From assembly GCF_024171995.1 (NCBI RefSeq), contig NZ_JAMTCT010000003.1, positions 248,001 to 312,000 of the forward strand: a stretch of 64,000 nt of DNA, read 5' to 3'. This document shows positions 34,699-44,399 of this stretch, piece after piece. Position 1 is the stretch's first letter. Each line of letters begins with the position of its first letter. The stretch is from Promicromonospora umidemergens. GTDB taxonomy: Bacteria; Actinomycetota; Actinomycetes; Actinomycetales; Cellulomonadaceae. Below the pieces are notes generated by a model. The model did not search any database. It saw only the letters and a program-made list of their open reading frames with translations, and was not told the DNA's origin. The translations under genes were made by a program, and so were the position numbers.

Positions 34699-35337
34699 AT
34701 GGCCACGACGATCCTTGCGGTGTGCACGGGGAACATCTGTCGTTCCCCTGCCCTGGCGCGCCTGCTCACGGCCCGCACCGACGGCACCGTCGAGGTCGAC
34801 AGCGCCGGTGTGCGGGCGCGGGTGGGCGAGCCCATCGCACCTCGCATGGCGAGCCTGCTGCAGTCCCGCGGGCTGGACAACGGGCCGTTCGCCGCCCGCC
34901 AGCTCACACCCGAGATGATCCGCTCGGCAACCGTCGTCATCACGATGTCACGTGGCCAGCGCTCGGCGGTCGTGCGGGCGGTGCCCGATGCGGTCCGGCG
35001 CACGTTCACGCTGCTGGAGCTCGCACACGTCCTGAGCACCTCGCCCGGGCCACGTACGGCGACGGACGACGCGACCCGGTGGGCCATGGTCCCGGAGCTG
35101 GTGAGCCTGGAACGCCTGAACCACTCGGCGTGGAACCGGGAGCTCGACATCGCGGACCCGTGGGGGCGCAGCGAGAAGGCTTTCCGGCGCGCGTTCGAAC
35201 GGATCGGGTCGGCCACCGACACCGTGTGCGGTGTGCTCGGCACGGGTAGGCAACCCTGGCTCCTGAGCCCGCCGACCCCCCGTACCGGCGTGCAGCTCCC
35301 CCAGCCGCGGCACTCGTCGCAACCCGGCCGGCCCTGA
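34699..35337 (+). CDS. low-molecular-weight protein-tyrosine phosphatase
   Basis: 212 residues. The phosphate loop CTGNICRS (C9, R15) opens the protein, and the acid/base aspartate is in IADPWGRSE near residue 153. In capsule loci such enzymes dephosphorylate the BY-kinase, here encoded 60 nt downstream, and so control polymerisation cycles. A Pro-rich tail of about 35 residues follows the fold, which is unusual for the family. Confidence 0.9.
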   Translation: MATTILAVCTGNICRSPALARLLTARTDGTVEVDSAGVRARVGEPIAPRMASLLQSRGLDNGPFAARQLTPEMIRSATVVITMSRGQRSAVVRAVPDAVRRTFTLLELAHVLSTSPGPRTATDDATRWAMVPELVSLERLNHSAWNRELDIADPWGRSEKAFRRAFERIGSATDTVCGVLGTGRQPWLLSPPTPRTGVQLPQPRHSSQPGRP

Positions 35338-35396
35338 GCTACGCGGACAGCGCTGTACACGACAACCGGTCCACACGGACAACAGGGAGGCAGGGC

Positions 35397-37181
35397 GTGG
35401 AACTCGCCGAATACGCGAACGTGCTGCGCCGGCGCTGGCCGGTCATCGTCTGCTCAACGCTCCTCGCGGCGCTCGCCGCCTTCGGCTGGGCCTGGACGAC
35501 GCCGCCGTCCTACACCGCGACGGCCAAGGTGTACGTGTCGCTGAACACTGGCGAGTCCACCAGCGACCTGCTGCAGGGCTCGACGTACGTCAAGAACCTG
35601 ATCGAGTCCTACGCGGCGCTCACCGACATGCCGGTGGTGCTCGACCCCGTCGCCGACGACCTGCGCACGGGCACGACAGGTCGCGAGCTCGCCGAGGCGG
35701 TCACCGCCGACTCGCCGCTCAATACCTCGATCATCGAGATCGAGGTCGTCGACGGCGCTCCGGAGCGTGCGGCACAGATCGCGGACGCCGTCGCGCAGCA
35801 GCTCTCGGCGACCGTGGTCGACCTCTCGCCGGCCACCCCCAGCGGCGGCCAGTCCATCGCTGTGACGGTCGTGTCGCCCGCTGAGGTTCCCCAGGAGCCG
35901 TCCGCCCCGAGGACCCAGCTCCTGACGGCGGCGAGCGGTGCCGCCGGTCTCGCGCTCAGCATCGCGATCGTCCTGCTCTGGTCCGTTCTCGACACGCGGA
36001 TCCGCTCGGCCAAGGACCTGGAGATGGTGTCGGAGGGCACCGCGCTGCTCGGCTCGATCCCGCTCGTCAAGCGCAAGGTCGCCCGGGTCCCGGCCACCCA
36101 GGACCCGCTGAGCCCTCGTGCGGAGGCCTACCGCCGCGTCCAGACGAACCTGTCGTTCGTCGACGCGACCACGCCCGCCCGGGTCCTGGTCGTGACCTCC
36201 AGCATCCCGGCCGAGGGCAAGTCGACGACGGCCATCAACCTCGCCTCGACCTTCGCCGAGAACGGTAGCCATGTGCTGCTGATCGACGGTGACATGCGGC
36301 GCCCGTCGGTCGCGCCCACGCTGGGGCTGGAAGGCGCCGCTGGGCTCACCACCGTCCTCGTCGGCCGGGCCACCATGGCGAACCTGGTGCAGCGGTACGG
36401 CCCTGGACCGCTCGACATCCTCCCGCTCGGCCCGATCCCGCCCAACCCGCACCAGCTCATCGCCTCGGACGCCACCCGCGACCTGCTCGCAGCGGCACGC
36501 TCCGCGTACGACGTCGTCATCGTCGACGCACCGCCGCTGCTCCCCGTCTCGGACGCCGCGGTCCTGTCGACCATGGCCGACGGCGTCGTCGTCGTCGTGG
36601 GTGCCCGGCGGGTACGCCGGCAGCAGCTCACCCAGGCGCTCCGCGCGCTCGCGGGGGTCGAGGCCCCGGTGCTCGGCCTGATCCTGGCGTTCGCACCCCG
36701 GTCCGGTCCTGGCGGGACGTACTACGGCTACCGCACGACAAAGCACCGCTGGGCCGGCGTCATCCCGGGGAGCCGGCGGCACGACCCGCTCGACCTGCCG
36801 TCGACCACCGGCGCGATCAGCGTCGTCCCTGGCTTTGGCGGAGCTCGCCGACCGGGTCCCGCCCCTGTTCCCGGCGGTGTCCCTGGGCTGAGCAGCGGGC
36901 CCCGTCCTGGGGTGAAGCCAGCGCCCAGCGCTCTCCCCGGCGCCGGCGGCAAGCCTGGTCCCTCCGGCAAGCCCGGGCCGCCCAGCAAGCCCGGTCCGTC
37001 CAGCACTCCTCGTCCGCCCAGGACTCCCGGTCCGGCCAGGGCCCCCGGACCGGTGAGCGCATCAGGTCCGCTCGATGCTCCAGCGGCCGGCACGGGATCA
37101 GGTGCCAAGCCGGGTCCGGGGCCCCGGACGAGTGCCGCCGTCGGCTCCGATTCCGGGCAGGCCGACGAGCCGACCGGGTGA
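35397..37181 (+). CDS. polysaccharide co-polymerase with BY-kinase domain (Wzc/CpsCD-like) and collagen-like tail
   Basis: 594 residues. An N-terminal Wzz domain between membrane segments near residues 14-32 and 180-200 is fused to a BY-kinase. The kinase has Walker A SSIPAEGKSTTAINLA (near 266), Walker A' LLIDGDMRRP (near 296) and Walker B VIVDAPPLLPVSD (near 376). The usual C-terminal tyrosine cluster is reduced to TYYGY near residue 441. After it, about 110 residues are Pro/Gly-rich with GKPGPSGKPGPPSKPG-type repeats. GTG 35397 has GGGAGG upstream. It should set chain length under control of the phosphatase next to it. Confidence 0.9.
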   Translation: MELAEYANVLRRRWPVIVCSTLLAALAAFGWAWTTPPSYTATAKVYVSLNTGESTSDLLQGSTYVKNLIESYAALTDMPVVLDPVADDLRTGTTGRELAEAVTADSPLNTSIIEIEVVDGAPERAAQIADAVAQQLSATVVDLSPATPSGGQSIAVTVVSPAEVPQEPSAPRTQLLTAASGAAGLALSIAIVLLWSVLDTRIRSAKDLEMVSEGTALLGSIPLVKRKVARVPATQDPLSPRAEAYRRVQTNLSFVDATTPARVLVVTSSIPAEGKSTTAINLASTFAENGSHVLLIDGDMRRPSVAPTLGLEGAAGLTTVLVGRATMANLVQRYGPGPLDILPLGPIPPNPHQLIASDATRDLLAAARSAYDVVIVDAPPLLPVSDAAVLSTMADGVVVVVGARRVRRQQLTQALRALAGVEAPVLGLILAFAPRSGPGGTYYGYRTTKHRWAGVIPGSRRHDPLDLPSTTGAISVVPGFGGARRPGPAPVPGGVPGLSSGPRPGVKPAPSALPGAGGKPGPSGKPGPPSKPGPSSTPRPPRTPGPARAPGPVSASGPLDAPAAGTGSGAKPGPGPRTSAAVGSDSGQADEPTG

Positions 37182-37253
37182 CGCCCCGACGCGCACCGCG
37201 CGCGTCGACAAGATGCCGGTGACTGCCGGTGTGCCAGCCGCTACGGTGGCACG

Positions 37254-37901
37254 ATGCCGACCGGACCTCAGCTCCTCGCCTTCCTCGCGGCCTCCGTCGT
37301 CTTCATCGCCCTGCCAGGACCCAGCGTGCTGTTCGCGATCGGCCGTGCGCTGACGGTCGGACGCCGGGACGCGCTCCTGTCGGTGACCGGCAATGCGCTG
37401 GGTCTTCTCGTCCAGGTGGCCTTCGTGGCCATCGGCCTTGGTGCGCTGGTCGAGGCGTCCGCCACCGCCTACACCGTGCTCAAGCTCGTGGGTGCCGGAT
37501 ACGTGGTCTACCTCGGGATCCAGGCGATCCGGCACCGCGCCGACGCCCGGCTCTCCCTGGCCGCACCCGACACGACCCGCACGGCGAGCCCGTGGCGCGC
37601 GATCTGGGCCGGACTCGTGGTGGGTGGGACCAACCCGAAGACGATCGTGTTCTTCGCGGCGTTCCTCCCGCAGTTCATGAACGACGCCGCACCCGCGACG
37701 CCGCAGCTGCTGTTCCTCGGTCTGCTGTTCGGCCTGCTGGCCCTCGGTCAGGACTCGATCCTGGCGCTGGTGGCGAGCCAGGCCCGTACGTGGTTCTCCC
37801 GCAGTCCGAAGCGGCTCGACCACCTGAGCGTCGCGGGCGGAGTCGCGATGGTGAGTCTCGGCACCGGCCTCGCCCTCGAGGGCGCCGTCGTCAAGGCCTG
37901 A
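37254..37901 (+). CDS. LysE/RhtB family amino-acid exporter
   Basis: 215 residues with about six membrane segments. The family motif ALPGPSVLFAIGRALTVGRRDAL lies near residue 20 and NPKTIVFFAAFLPQF near residue 127. It exports amino acids or related metabolites; the substrate is unknown. TACGGT (37242-37247) sits 6 nt before the ATG, so the transcript is probably leaderless. It has no cluster box, so it looks like a bystander between the two halves of the cluster. Confidence 0.88.
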   Translation: MPTGPQLLAFLAASVVFIALPGPSVLFAIGRALTVGRRDALLSVTGNALGLLVQVAFVAIGLGALVEASATAYTVLKLVGAGYVVYLGIQAIRHRADARLSLAAPDTTRTASPWRAIWAGLVVGGTNPKTIVFFAAFLPQFMNDAAPATPQLLFLGLLFGLLALGQDSILALVASQARTWFSRSPKRLDHLSVAGGVAMVSLGTGLALEGAVVKA

Positions 37902-37958
37902 GGAACAGCTTCCCGGCCGGACCTGGCCTGCGGCAGCTGTGGACGGTTCGTGTCGCTG

Positions 37959-38978
37959 TCATACCCGCTGCCCGCCGCTCAGCCGGTCCGGGACGGCGTA
38001 GAGGTAGCGCAGCGGGCCAGAGGCTGTCCAGCCCCGCACGAGCGACGAGAGCACGATCGCAGCCGCCGCGGCGGCCGGCACCACGAGGAGGCTGGGCACG
38101 CCCGGCGGGATCGCCGACCCGGTCAGGCCGATCACCAGGGACGATCCCAGGATGAGCACCGGGGTGTGACCGAGGTAGACCGGCAGTGTCGCCGACCCGA
38201 TCTGCACCAGGCGGGCACTCCGGACGAGGAAGGTACCGAGCGCGACACCGGCGAAGATTCCGACGACGCACAGGACGAAGTACACCCCGACGACGGACCG
38301 GAGCCCGGCCGCCTCGACGCCCGTGGCCAGGAGCGCCCAGCCGAGCAGGAGCCCGGCCCTGGCCTGCCAGGGCGTCCGGGCGAACCGGAGCAGCGGCCCG
38401 CGCAGGTGCATGCCGCACACGAAGAACACGTAGTACTTGAGCGCACCGTTCCACCCGACGTTGCCGAGGTCGAAGCCGTCGGTCAGTGCGATGACGGACG
38501 GCACGGCCGCGGCCAGGAGGTGCCACCGCCAGTCGACCGCCCGCAGCAGCCGCGCGACGACGCAGAAGAGCGCGAGCGCCCAGATGAACCACAGCTCGAA
38601 CTGCGGGCGGACCGGGGACATGAGCAGGTCTCGCAGCATCGGGCCGAACCCGAGCGGAGTCCCGCGCAGCGCGAACCCGATCAGGTAGCACGCTGTGCCG
38701 ATGCTCTCCCAGAGCAGGAAGACCCACAGGTAGAGGCGCAGCCGCCGGTCCCACAGTGCGCGCCAGGTCGATCCGGCCTCGCCCGCCGCGCCGACGCGGT
38801 ACGCGAGCATGCCTGAGATCATGAAGAAGAACGGCATCCGTACGGAGGACACGTAGTCGTTGACCTGCTCCCAGCCGGCCACGTCGAACCAGCGCGCCGC
38901 GTGGTAGATCACGACCAGGACGACCGCGATCCCCCTGCCCGCATCGATCCAGGCCTCGCGCCCGGGCGTGCCGTTCAC
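37959..38978 (-). CDS. acyltransferase 3 family membrane protein
   Basis: 339 residues, about ten membrane segments. The N-terminal WIDAGRGIAVVLVVIYHAARWF contains the histidine conserved in this family, and MPFFFMISGMLAYR follows. Such proteins O-acylate exported glycans. The GTG overlaps the stop of the polymerase (GTGA), linking it to that operon. The product could O-acetylate the second polysaccharide. Confidence 0.87.
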   Translation of the reverse strand: MNGTPGREAWIDAGRGIAVVLVVIYHAARWFDVAGWEQVNDYVSSVRMPFFFMISGMLAYRVGAAGEAGSTWRALWDRRLRLYLWVFLLWESIGTACYLIGFALRGTPLGFGPMLRDLLMSPVRPQFELWFIWALALFCVVARLLRAVDWRWHLLAAAVPSVIALTDGFDLGNVGWNGALKYYVFFVCGMHLRGPLLRFARTPWQARAGLLLGWALLATGVEAAGLRSVVGVYFVLCVVGIFAGVALGTFLVRSARLVQIGSATLPVYLGHTPVLILGSSLVIGLTGSAIPPGVPSLLVVPAAAAAAIVLSSLVRGWTASGPLRYLYAVPDRLSGGQRV

Positions 38979-40231
38979 CCGGACGCCTTCCCCACCGGCC
39001 GCACCAGGGGGGCCATCAGCGCCACGGCGAGGACAAGGATGGGCAGCGCGCTCTCCAGCGGGGCGAACAGCAGGTTCCAGACCGACTTCACCCCGAGGAA
39101 CAGGAGCAGTGCGGAGGCGGCTCGCCCCGTGGTGAGAACAGCGGTACGCGCGACCAGGAAGACCAGCAGCACGGCGGCCAGGACGAGTCCCGGGATACCG
39201 CACCAGGCCCACAGGTCGCCGATCACCGAGTGCAGCTCGAACCCGCTGCCGAACATGTAGTTCTCGACGTACCCGTTGTTCGGCTCGTACCCGAGGGCGG
39301 CCATGCCGGACTTGGCCACGAGAAGGTCGGTCATGGACGGGACGCTCCCGCCGCCGAACCCGCCCGGCGATGCGCTCATCAAGGCCGCGGTGGCGCCGAT
39401 CTCCGGCCGCCCGCCGGTGATCAGGGTGCCCGACGTCGCTAGCTGGAGCTCGGTACGGGCCTGCGCGCTCTCCCCGAGCGCACCCTCGAGGATCGCGGTC
39501 TGGACCGAGAAGTACGTCCCGAGCGCGAGCGTGCCAAACAGGATCACCGTCCGCAGGGCCGCAAGCCCTGACGACGCCGGCCGCCCCCAGGACTGCCACA
39601 GCACGAGCAGCGCGACCAGGAGAAGGATCGCGCTCGTGGAGCGTCCGCCGCTGACGGCGGAGACGCCCGCGAGCGCGAGCACGGCGACGACGTCGACCCA
39701 TCTGCTGCGCCATCTCGCCGCCACAGCGAGGACGATGATGGTGACCGGCAGCGAGAACCCGAAACGCCAGGGGCTCTCGGCGTACATCTCGCTGGACGGG
39801 TTGACGCCGAGCAGCATCCCGATGCCGAACACGGCTCCCACCACCCACACCGAGGCTCGGCTGCGTGCCCACAGGGCGCAACCAACCCCGCACACGAGCC
39901 CGAGCACGACGAAGACTGACTCCAGGAGGCCGACGTTGGACACGACCCGCGAGTCGCTGTGCCAGACCGTGAGCCAGATGCTCCATGCCGCTGCGGCCCC
40001 ACCCAGGACGGTCATCCAGGTGATCCATCGGGAGCTACGCACCCAGGGTGCCCACAGCGGCAGGAGCACCACGGCGAGCGCGAGCCCCGTGGTCAGGCCG
40101 AAGAACACGTCATGGCGCATCCCCGTGAGGACGAGGCAGAGCAGTGCCAGCCCGGTCGTAGCGACGGCCCAGCCCTCCCGCCCCTCAGGGGACGGGAGGG
40201 TCTGGGCCGGTGCGGCAAGGCTGGACGTCAC
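38975..40231 (-). CDS. Wzy-like polymerase/O-antigen ligase (second copy)
   Basis: 418 residues with about 11 membrane segments. A large extracytoplasmic loop (about residues 240-320) contains FGGGSVPSMTDLLVAKSGMAALGYEPNNGYVENYMF. The layout matches Wzy-type proteins, but motifs are weaker than in the first copy at 22566. GTG 40231 overlaps the stop of the LamG/PKD gene, so the order LamG/PKD protein, polymerase, acyltransferase forms one operon. Confidence 0.75.
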   Translation of the reverse strand: MTSSLAAPAQTLPSPEGREGWAVATTGLALLCLVLTGMRHDVFFGLTTGLALAVVLLPLWAPWVRSSRWITWMTVLGGAAAAWSIWLTVWHSDSRVVSNVGLLESVFVVLGLVCGVGCALWARSRASVWVVGAVFGIGMLLGVNPSSEMYAESPWRFGFSLPVTIIVLAVAARWRSRWVDVVAVLALAGVSAVSGGRSTSAILLLVALLVLWQSWGRPASSGLAALRTVILFGTLALGTYFSVQTAILEGALGESAQARTELQLATSGTLITGGRPEIGATAALMSASPGGFGGGSVPSMTDLLVAKSGMAALGYEPNNGYVENYMFGSGFELHSVIGDLWAWCGIPGLVLAAVLLVFLVARTAVLTTGRAASALLLFLGVKSVWNLLFAPLESALPILVLAVALMAPLVRPVGKASG

Positions 40232-43200
40232 TGCGTGGACGGCCCCGCCCACAGGTTGTCCAGTCGGACGGTGTTCTCACCGGTGGTGGCCCGGCCGGAC
40301 AGGCTGAGCGAGTAGCCGACGCCGCCGGCGTCCTGCAGCTCGGGTGTCGAGTCGGTGGTCGTGAGCTGCCAGTCCGCCGGCTCGGTGGTGCCGGCCTTCC
40401 ACACCTTGCCCTCCAGGGTGGTCGGGGCCGAGCCGGTGATCCGCATCCGCACCGCGAGGCGTTCGCCGGGCGCGACGCTCAGGCCGGCGATGTTCGTCGC
40501 GGCCAGGGTGGTCTCGGCCGACTGGAGCCCGACGAGCTGGAGCTGGACCGCGCCGGTCGCCATGACCCAGACCTTGGCCCGGTACTCGCTGGAGAAGCCG
40601 TCGGCGCGTCCCACCAAGGATACGAACGTGCCGCCGCCGTCGGAGATCTCGTCGAGCGAGAGCACGCTCGTGAGGTCGACGTCCGCTGCGGACACCTCTC
40701 GCAGGTGGGCCTTGCGGTTCGCGCCCGGAGCGCTCAGGGTCATGGCGCCCTCGCCGTCGGCGACGGAGTAGTTCGACGACCCGCTGTAGAGGGTCCAGGG
40801 ACCGCCCGCTGCGGCCGCACCCCAACCGCCGGTCACCGAGCGGGAGAAGTCGTCCGTGGCGAACTCTGTGGGCACGGAGGCCTCGACCTGGACGCTGTCC
40901 TCGGCGGTGGCGCCTTCGTCGTCGGTCACCGTGAGGGTGACGGTGTAGGTACCGGGGGCCGCGTAGGTGTGGGCCGCCTCCTGACCGGTGCCCGTCGTGC
41001 CGTCGCCGAAGCTCCAGGCCCAGGCCTCGATGGTGCCGTCAGGGTCGGCGGAGCCGCTGCCGTCTGCCGTGAGGTCGAAGCCGTGGACGTTCGCCGCTGC
41101 GTCGGCGACGGGCGCGTGGTTGGGGCGACCGCCGGTCGTTGCCACGACGTAGTGGTCCGAGACCTTGGCGGCGGACAGCACCGTCGGGTAGATCGCTACG
41201 TCGTCGACCGAACCGGTCAACCGGTCACCGAGCACCGGGCGGCTGGGCCAGCCGCTCAAGGTGTCGGCACCGATCCGCCAGTACCCGTTGACGGACAGGC
41301 CGGTGGTGACGTCGGCCCGGTCGGCGACCCGGGCGCCGTCGACGAAGAGCTGCATGCCGCCCGACCCGAGCGTGGCGACCACGTGGTGCCAGTCTCCGTC
41401 GTCGACCCGCCCCGGCGACCGGAGCGTCATCCTGCTGCCGTTGTTCACGCCGAACGTGAGCCGGCCGCCGGAGTCGACGTAGAGCAGCCGGTCGGTGGAG
41501 CTGGAGGTACCGGTGGCGCTGTTGCTGTTGCCGAAGCCGACGATGCGGCCGCCGCCGTCGCTCCGGACCCAGGTCTCGATGGAAAACGTATTCGGTCCGG
41601 CACCGCCCTCCGTCGAGACGAGCCGGCTGGACGAGGAGTTCCGGAACGTCGCGGCGGTGTTCGAGTCCCCCGTGATCGCGCCGGCGGCGCCGAGCTGGAC
41701 GCTCGTCGGCACGACGAGGTCGTCGGCGCCCGCCCAGTCGTAGGTGCGGTTCGACCCGCCCGGCTCGCCGAGACGCCACAGGTGCGCCGCGCCGTCCTGC
41801 ACGACGGTGTCGGCGAACTCGCTGCGGAGGGCGGTGGAGACCGTGGCGTAGATCCACTCCGACCGCTTCACGTTGCCCGACGGGTCCGTGACGGTGAGGC
41901 GGTAGCGGTGCTCCGAGCCGGGCGCGAGGCCGGTGTCCCTGGCGGTCCGCTGCACGGGCTTCCAGAACTTGGCTGCGATCGTCTCCTTGAAGACCGGCTC
42001 CGTCGACAGGGAGTCGCGGTAGATCCGGTAGGTGAGCGCCTCGTCGTCACGGTCCCACGTGGTGGACAGGTTGATCCGGACGGTGCCCGCCGAGACCGAG
42101 GCCACCGTCGGGTTGAGAGCGGCACCCGACTCGACCGGGCCGGACTCGTTGGGCGCGGCGCTGCGCTTGGCGTACCGGACCAGGCCCTGCTGCCCGACGC
42201 CGTTCACCCGCGGGAACTCGCCGCCGTACAGCACGTAGTCCTCGTTGCCGGTCACCGTCCAGGTGGCCTGGTTCTTGCCGCTGTACGTCCCGAGGCTCGT
42301 TCGCGGGTACCAGGTCAGCAGGTCGGGGCGCGGTGTGCCGGGGTGGTCGGGGTAGTTGTAGATGTCCTTGGTGTTGGTGCCGCGCACCTCGTCGGTGAAG
42401 GCCGTCGAGTGGTAGTAGGACCGCGGACTGGTCTCCGGGAACCCGCCGCTGTTGCCGCAGTAGTGCTTGTGGCTGGCGGTATAGACGACGTCGCCGATCG
42501 CCGCCACGTCGTAGGTGTCGCCGTGGCAGTCCTCGATCCAGACCAGTGTGCCGTCGTCCCAGCTGACCTTGAACGTGCCCTCGGTCGTGCCACGGGCGTT
42601 GTAGTGCCAGCCGACCCCGTACCAGGCGTCGTCCGTCGAGGTCAGTCGCATGACGCTGGAGCTGTCGCCCGCGTTGCGCACCGTCGCGTTGACCGGCAGC
42701 CTGCGCGTCGCACCGGTCGCCGAGTCGAGCCAGGCGATGCCGTAGGAGTTGGCCGTGTCGGAGTTGACCGAGGTGAACGTGCCAGAGATGGCCACAGACT
42801 GCTCGTCCGGCGACACGACGATCGACTGGACCTGCCGGTTGTCGACCACCGGGACGAATCCGCGCTGGAGGGCACCGTTCGACGCGTTCATGGCGGCGAC
42901 GCGGTAGCGCGTCGTGTTGTTGACGGCGGAGAAATGACCACCTGCGTAGACGGTGGTGTTCGTGGCCGCGACGGCCTTCGTCGTGCCGTTCAGGTTCGGC
43001 GCGAACGACGTGTTCAGGCTGCCGCTCGGCAGGTTGAACGCGGCGATGCGGCTGCGGGCGGCGCCGTTGACCGTCGTGAAGCCGCCCACCACGTAGAGCC
43101 GTGTCCCGTCCGGCGAGGCCGCCAGGTCGGTGACGTTGCCGTTGAGCGTGTGGTTGAACGACGTGATCAGCTCGCCGGTCGTCAGGTTGTAGGCGAGCAG

Positions 43201-43506
43201 GTTGGTCCGCCGCACCAGGTTGGTGCCCGGGGCGGCACCGGCGGGCCGGGCGTTCGCGAACTCTCCGCCGACGTACACGGTGTTGCCGACGATGACCTGC
43301 TTCCACACGATGCCGTCGACCTGCACGGTCGGCAGGGCGTCGGCGGACACGGTGGCCGGGTCGGCAGTCGGCTCGGCGACGTCGGTAGTCACCTGGGTGA
43401 CCTCGGTGGCCGACGCCGACGAGGTGGCGACGAACGACGTGACCACGAGAGTGATGCTCGCGAGGACGGCGGAGAGCCGCCGTCCGGGCAGAGTGCGATG
43501 GGACAC
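40228..43506 (-). CDS. large secreted protein with propeller repeats, LamG and PKD domains
   Basis: 1092 residues. A signal peptide ends near SSASA. Residues about 35-440 contain repeated YVGGEFANARP / YVVGGFTTVNG / YAGGHFSAVNN units of a beta-propeller type. A fibronectin-like region (about 445-545) follows, then a LamG/concanavalin domain (about 575-785), a PKD domain (DGSGSADPDGTIEAWAWSFGDG, about 800-875) and a C-terminal jelly-roll region. The protein probably binds glycan at the cell surface. GTG 43506 has GTGAGG upstream; a TTG at 43527 would lengthen it by 7 residues. The operon promoter carries a cluster box. Confidence 0.85.
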   Translation of the reverse strand: MSHRTLPGRRLSAVLASITLVVTSFVATSSASATEVTQVTTDVAEPTADPATVSADALPTVQVDGIVWKQVIVGNTVYVGGEFANARPAGAAPGTNLVRRTNLLAYNLTTGELITSFNHTLNGNVTDLAASPDGTRLYVVGGFTTVNGAARSRIAAFNLPSGSLNTSFAPNLNGTTKAVAATNTTVYAGGHFSAVNNTTRYRVAAMNASNGALQRGFVPVVDNRQVQSIVVSPDEQSVAISGTFTSVNSDTANSYGIAWLDSATGATRRLPVNATVRNAGDSSSVMRLTSTDDAWYGVGWHYNARGTTEGTFKVSWDDGTLVWIEDCHGDTYDVAAIGDVVYTASHKHYCGNSGGFPETSPRSYYHSTAFTDEVRGTNTKDIYNYPDHPGTPRPDLLTWYPRTSLGTYSGKNQATWTVTGNEDYVLYGGEFPRVNGVGQQGLVRYAKRSAAPNESGPVESGAALNPTVASVSAGTVRINLSTTWDRDDEALTYRIYRDSLSTEPVFKETIAAKFWKPVQRTARDTGLAPGSEHRYRLTVTDPSGNVKRSEWIYATVSTALRSEFADTVVQDGAAHLWRLGEPGGSNRTYDWAGADDLVVPTSVQLGAAGAITGDSNTAATFRNSSSSRLVSTEGGAGPNTFSIETWVRSDGGGRIVGFGNSNSATGTSSSTDRLLYVDSGGRLTFGVNNGSRMTLRSPGRVDDGDWHHVVATLGSGGMQLFVDGARVADRADVTTGLSVNGYWRIGADTLSGWPSRPVLGDRLTGSVDDVAIYPTVLSAAKVSDHYVVATTGGRPNHAPVADAAANVHGFDLTADGSGSADPDGTIEAWAWSFGDGTTGTGQEAAHTYAAPGTYTVTLTVTDDEGATAEDSVQVEASVPTEFATDDFSRSVTGGWGAAAAGGPWTLYSGSSNYSVADGEGAMTLSAPGANRKAHLREVSAADVDLTSVLSLDEISDGGGTFVSLVGRADGFSSEYRAKVWVMATGAVQLQLVGLQSAETTLAATNIAGLSVAPGERLAVRMRITGSAPTTLEGKVWKAGTTEPADWQLTTTDSTPELQDAGGVGYSLSLSGRATTGENTVRLDNLWAGPSTQ

Positions 43507-43586
43507 GAGAACCTCACTGGGGAGCAAATGGGCCGCCGGACCGCTGAGCCGCCGGACGATATGGGTCTGGAGAACGACCGCGCAAC

Positions 43587-43643
43587 ACGCTAACGGCGGA
43601 CAGGAAGGTCGGCACGGCGAGAGCGGGGTGAACTCTGGGTGAT
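43587..43643 (-). promoter_or_regulatory. tandem cluster boxes and -10 of the LamG/PKD operon
   Basis: Plus-strand GGGTGAA (43626-43632) and GGGTGAT (43637-43643) repeat with an 11-nt period. Read on the gene strand the nearer box is TTCACCC, 33 nt before TAGCGT (43592-43587). Confidence 0.7.
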
Positions 43644-43653
43644 CTCAGGTGCG

Positions 43654-44346
43654 TCAGGTGCCGGTGAAGATCACGATCGCCTTGCCGACACCGGCGTCGA
43701 CCTCGAGCTCTACCTGGTCCTGGAACTCGGCCGGGACACTGAAGACGAACGCCCCGCTGGCCGAGCCGCCTGCGGCGACCTCCGGCTCGAACGGCTTGCC
43801 ACCGGGTTTGAGCAGGGACGTCGCCGGCGTGCGGTCGGGCCCGTAGTAGGCGTTCACCACGACCGTCCGCAGGTCGAGCGCCTTGCCCGTGCCGTTCGTG
43901 AGCTCGACGGCGAAGCGGAGCGCCGGGCCACCCACCTCACCGGGGACGTTCGCCTGCCCGGTCACGTCCTCGACCGACGGCACCGCCACGGTGACGCCCG
44001 GCTCTGGCGTCGCGACGGCGTCGAAGGGCGCCGGGTCGAGCGTCTCCCGTGGTTCGGGGGCCGTCGCCGTGTCGACCCTCGGACCGGGCTCGGCATCGTC
44101 CGTGTCCGACGGTGCCGGGGCGGACGGTTCGGAACCGCCTTGACCCGGCTCGTCGGGTTCGGGACCGGCCGCCTGGTCCTCGGCACCCTCGCCCGACGTC
44201 GTCGGACTCGCGGACGGCATCGCACCGGCCGCCGGCTCCGCGTTCGACCGCAGCGCGACCACGGCCGCGACGGCAGCGGCCGCAAGGACAAGGACGACGA
44301 GTGCCAGCAGGAGCCGATGCCGGGTGATGAGTGGGGAAGCGGGCAT
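43654..44346 (-). CDS. membrane-anchored protein of unknown function
   Basis: 230 residues. One membrane segment (about residues 12-34), an acidic Pro/Glu/Ser-rich linker to about residue 120, then a compact beta-rich domain (LRFAVELTNGTGKALDLRTVVVNAYYGPD) that resembles Ig-like domains of the DUF4352/CARDB kind. I do not recognise it with certainty. It lies 53 nt after the GT2 gene at 44400 on the same strand and just upstream of the LamG/PKD operon promoter. Confidence 0.7.
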   Translation of the reverse strand: MPASPLITRHRLLLALVVLVLAAAAVAAVVALRSNAEPAAGAMPSASPTTSGEGAEDQAAGPEPDEPGQGGSEPSAPAPSDTDDAEPGPRVDTATAPEPRETLDPAPFDAVATPEPGVTVAVPSVEDVTGQANVPGEVGGPALRFAVELTNGTGKALDLRTVVVNAYYGPDRTPATSLLKPGGKPFEPEVAAGGSASGAFVFSVPAEFQDQVELEVDAGVGKAIVIFTGT

Positions 44347-44399
44347 GATCCCTGAGCGTAGCCGCGCGCCGCTCGACCGGCCTGTTCTACGGCTGATCT

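Noticed and set aside
38974-38980. TTCACCC at the polymerase/acyltransferase junction
   Set aside because: It is coding sequence at a GTGA overlap where no promoter is expected. Several similar coding matches, such as those near 3926, 25056 and 28455, were also set aside.
40210-43593. A 1127-codon open frame on the plus strand opposite the LamG/PKD gene
   Set aside because: It is the mirror of a real minus-strand gene. It has no recognisable domains and is rich in Arg/Gly/Val as expected of a shadow in high-GC DNA.
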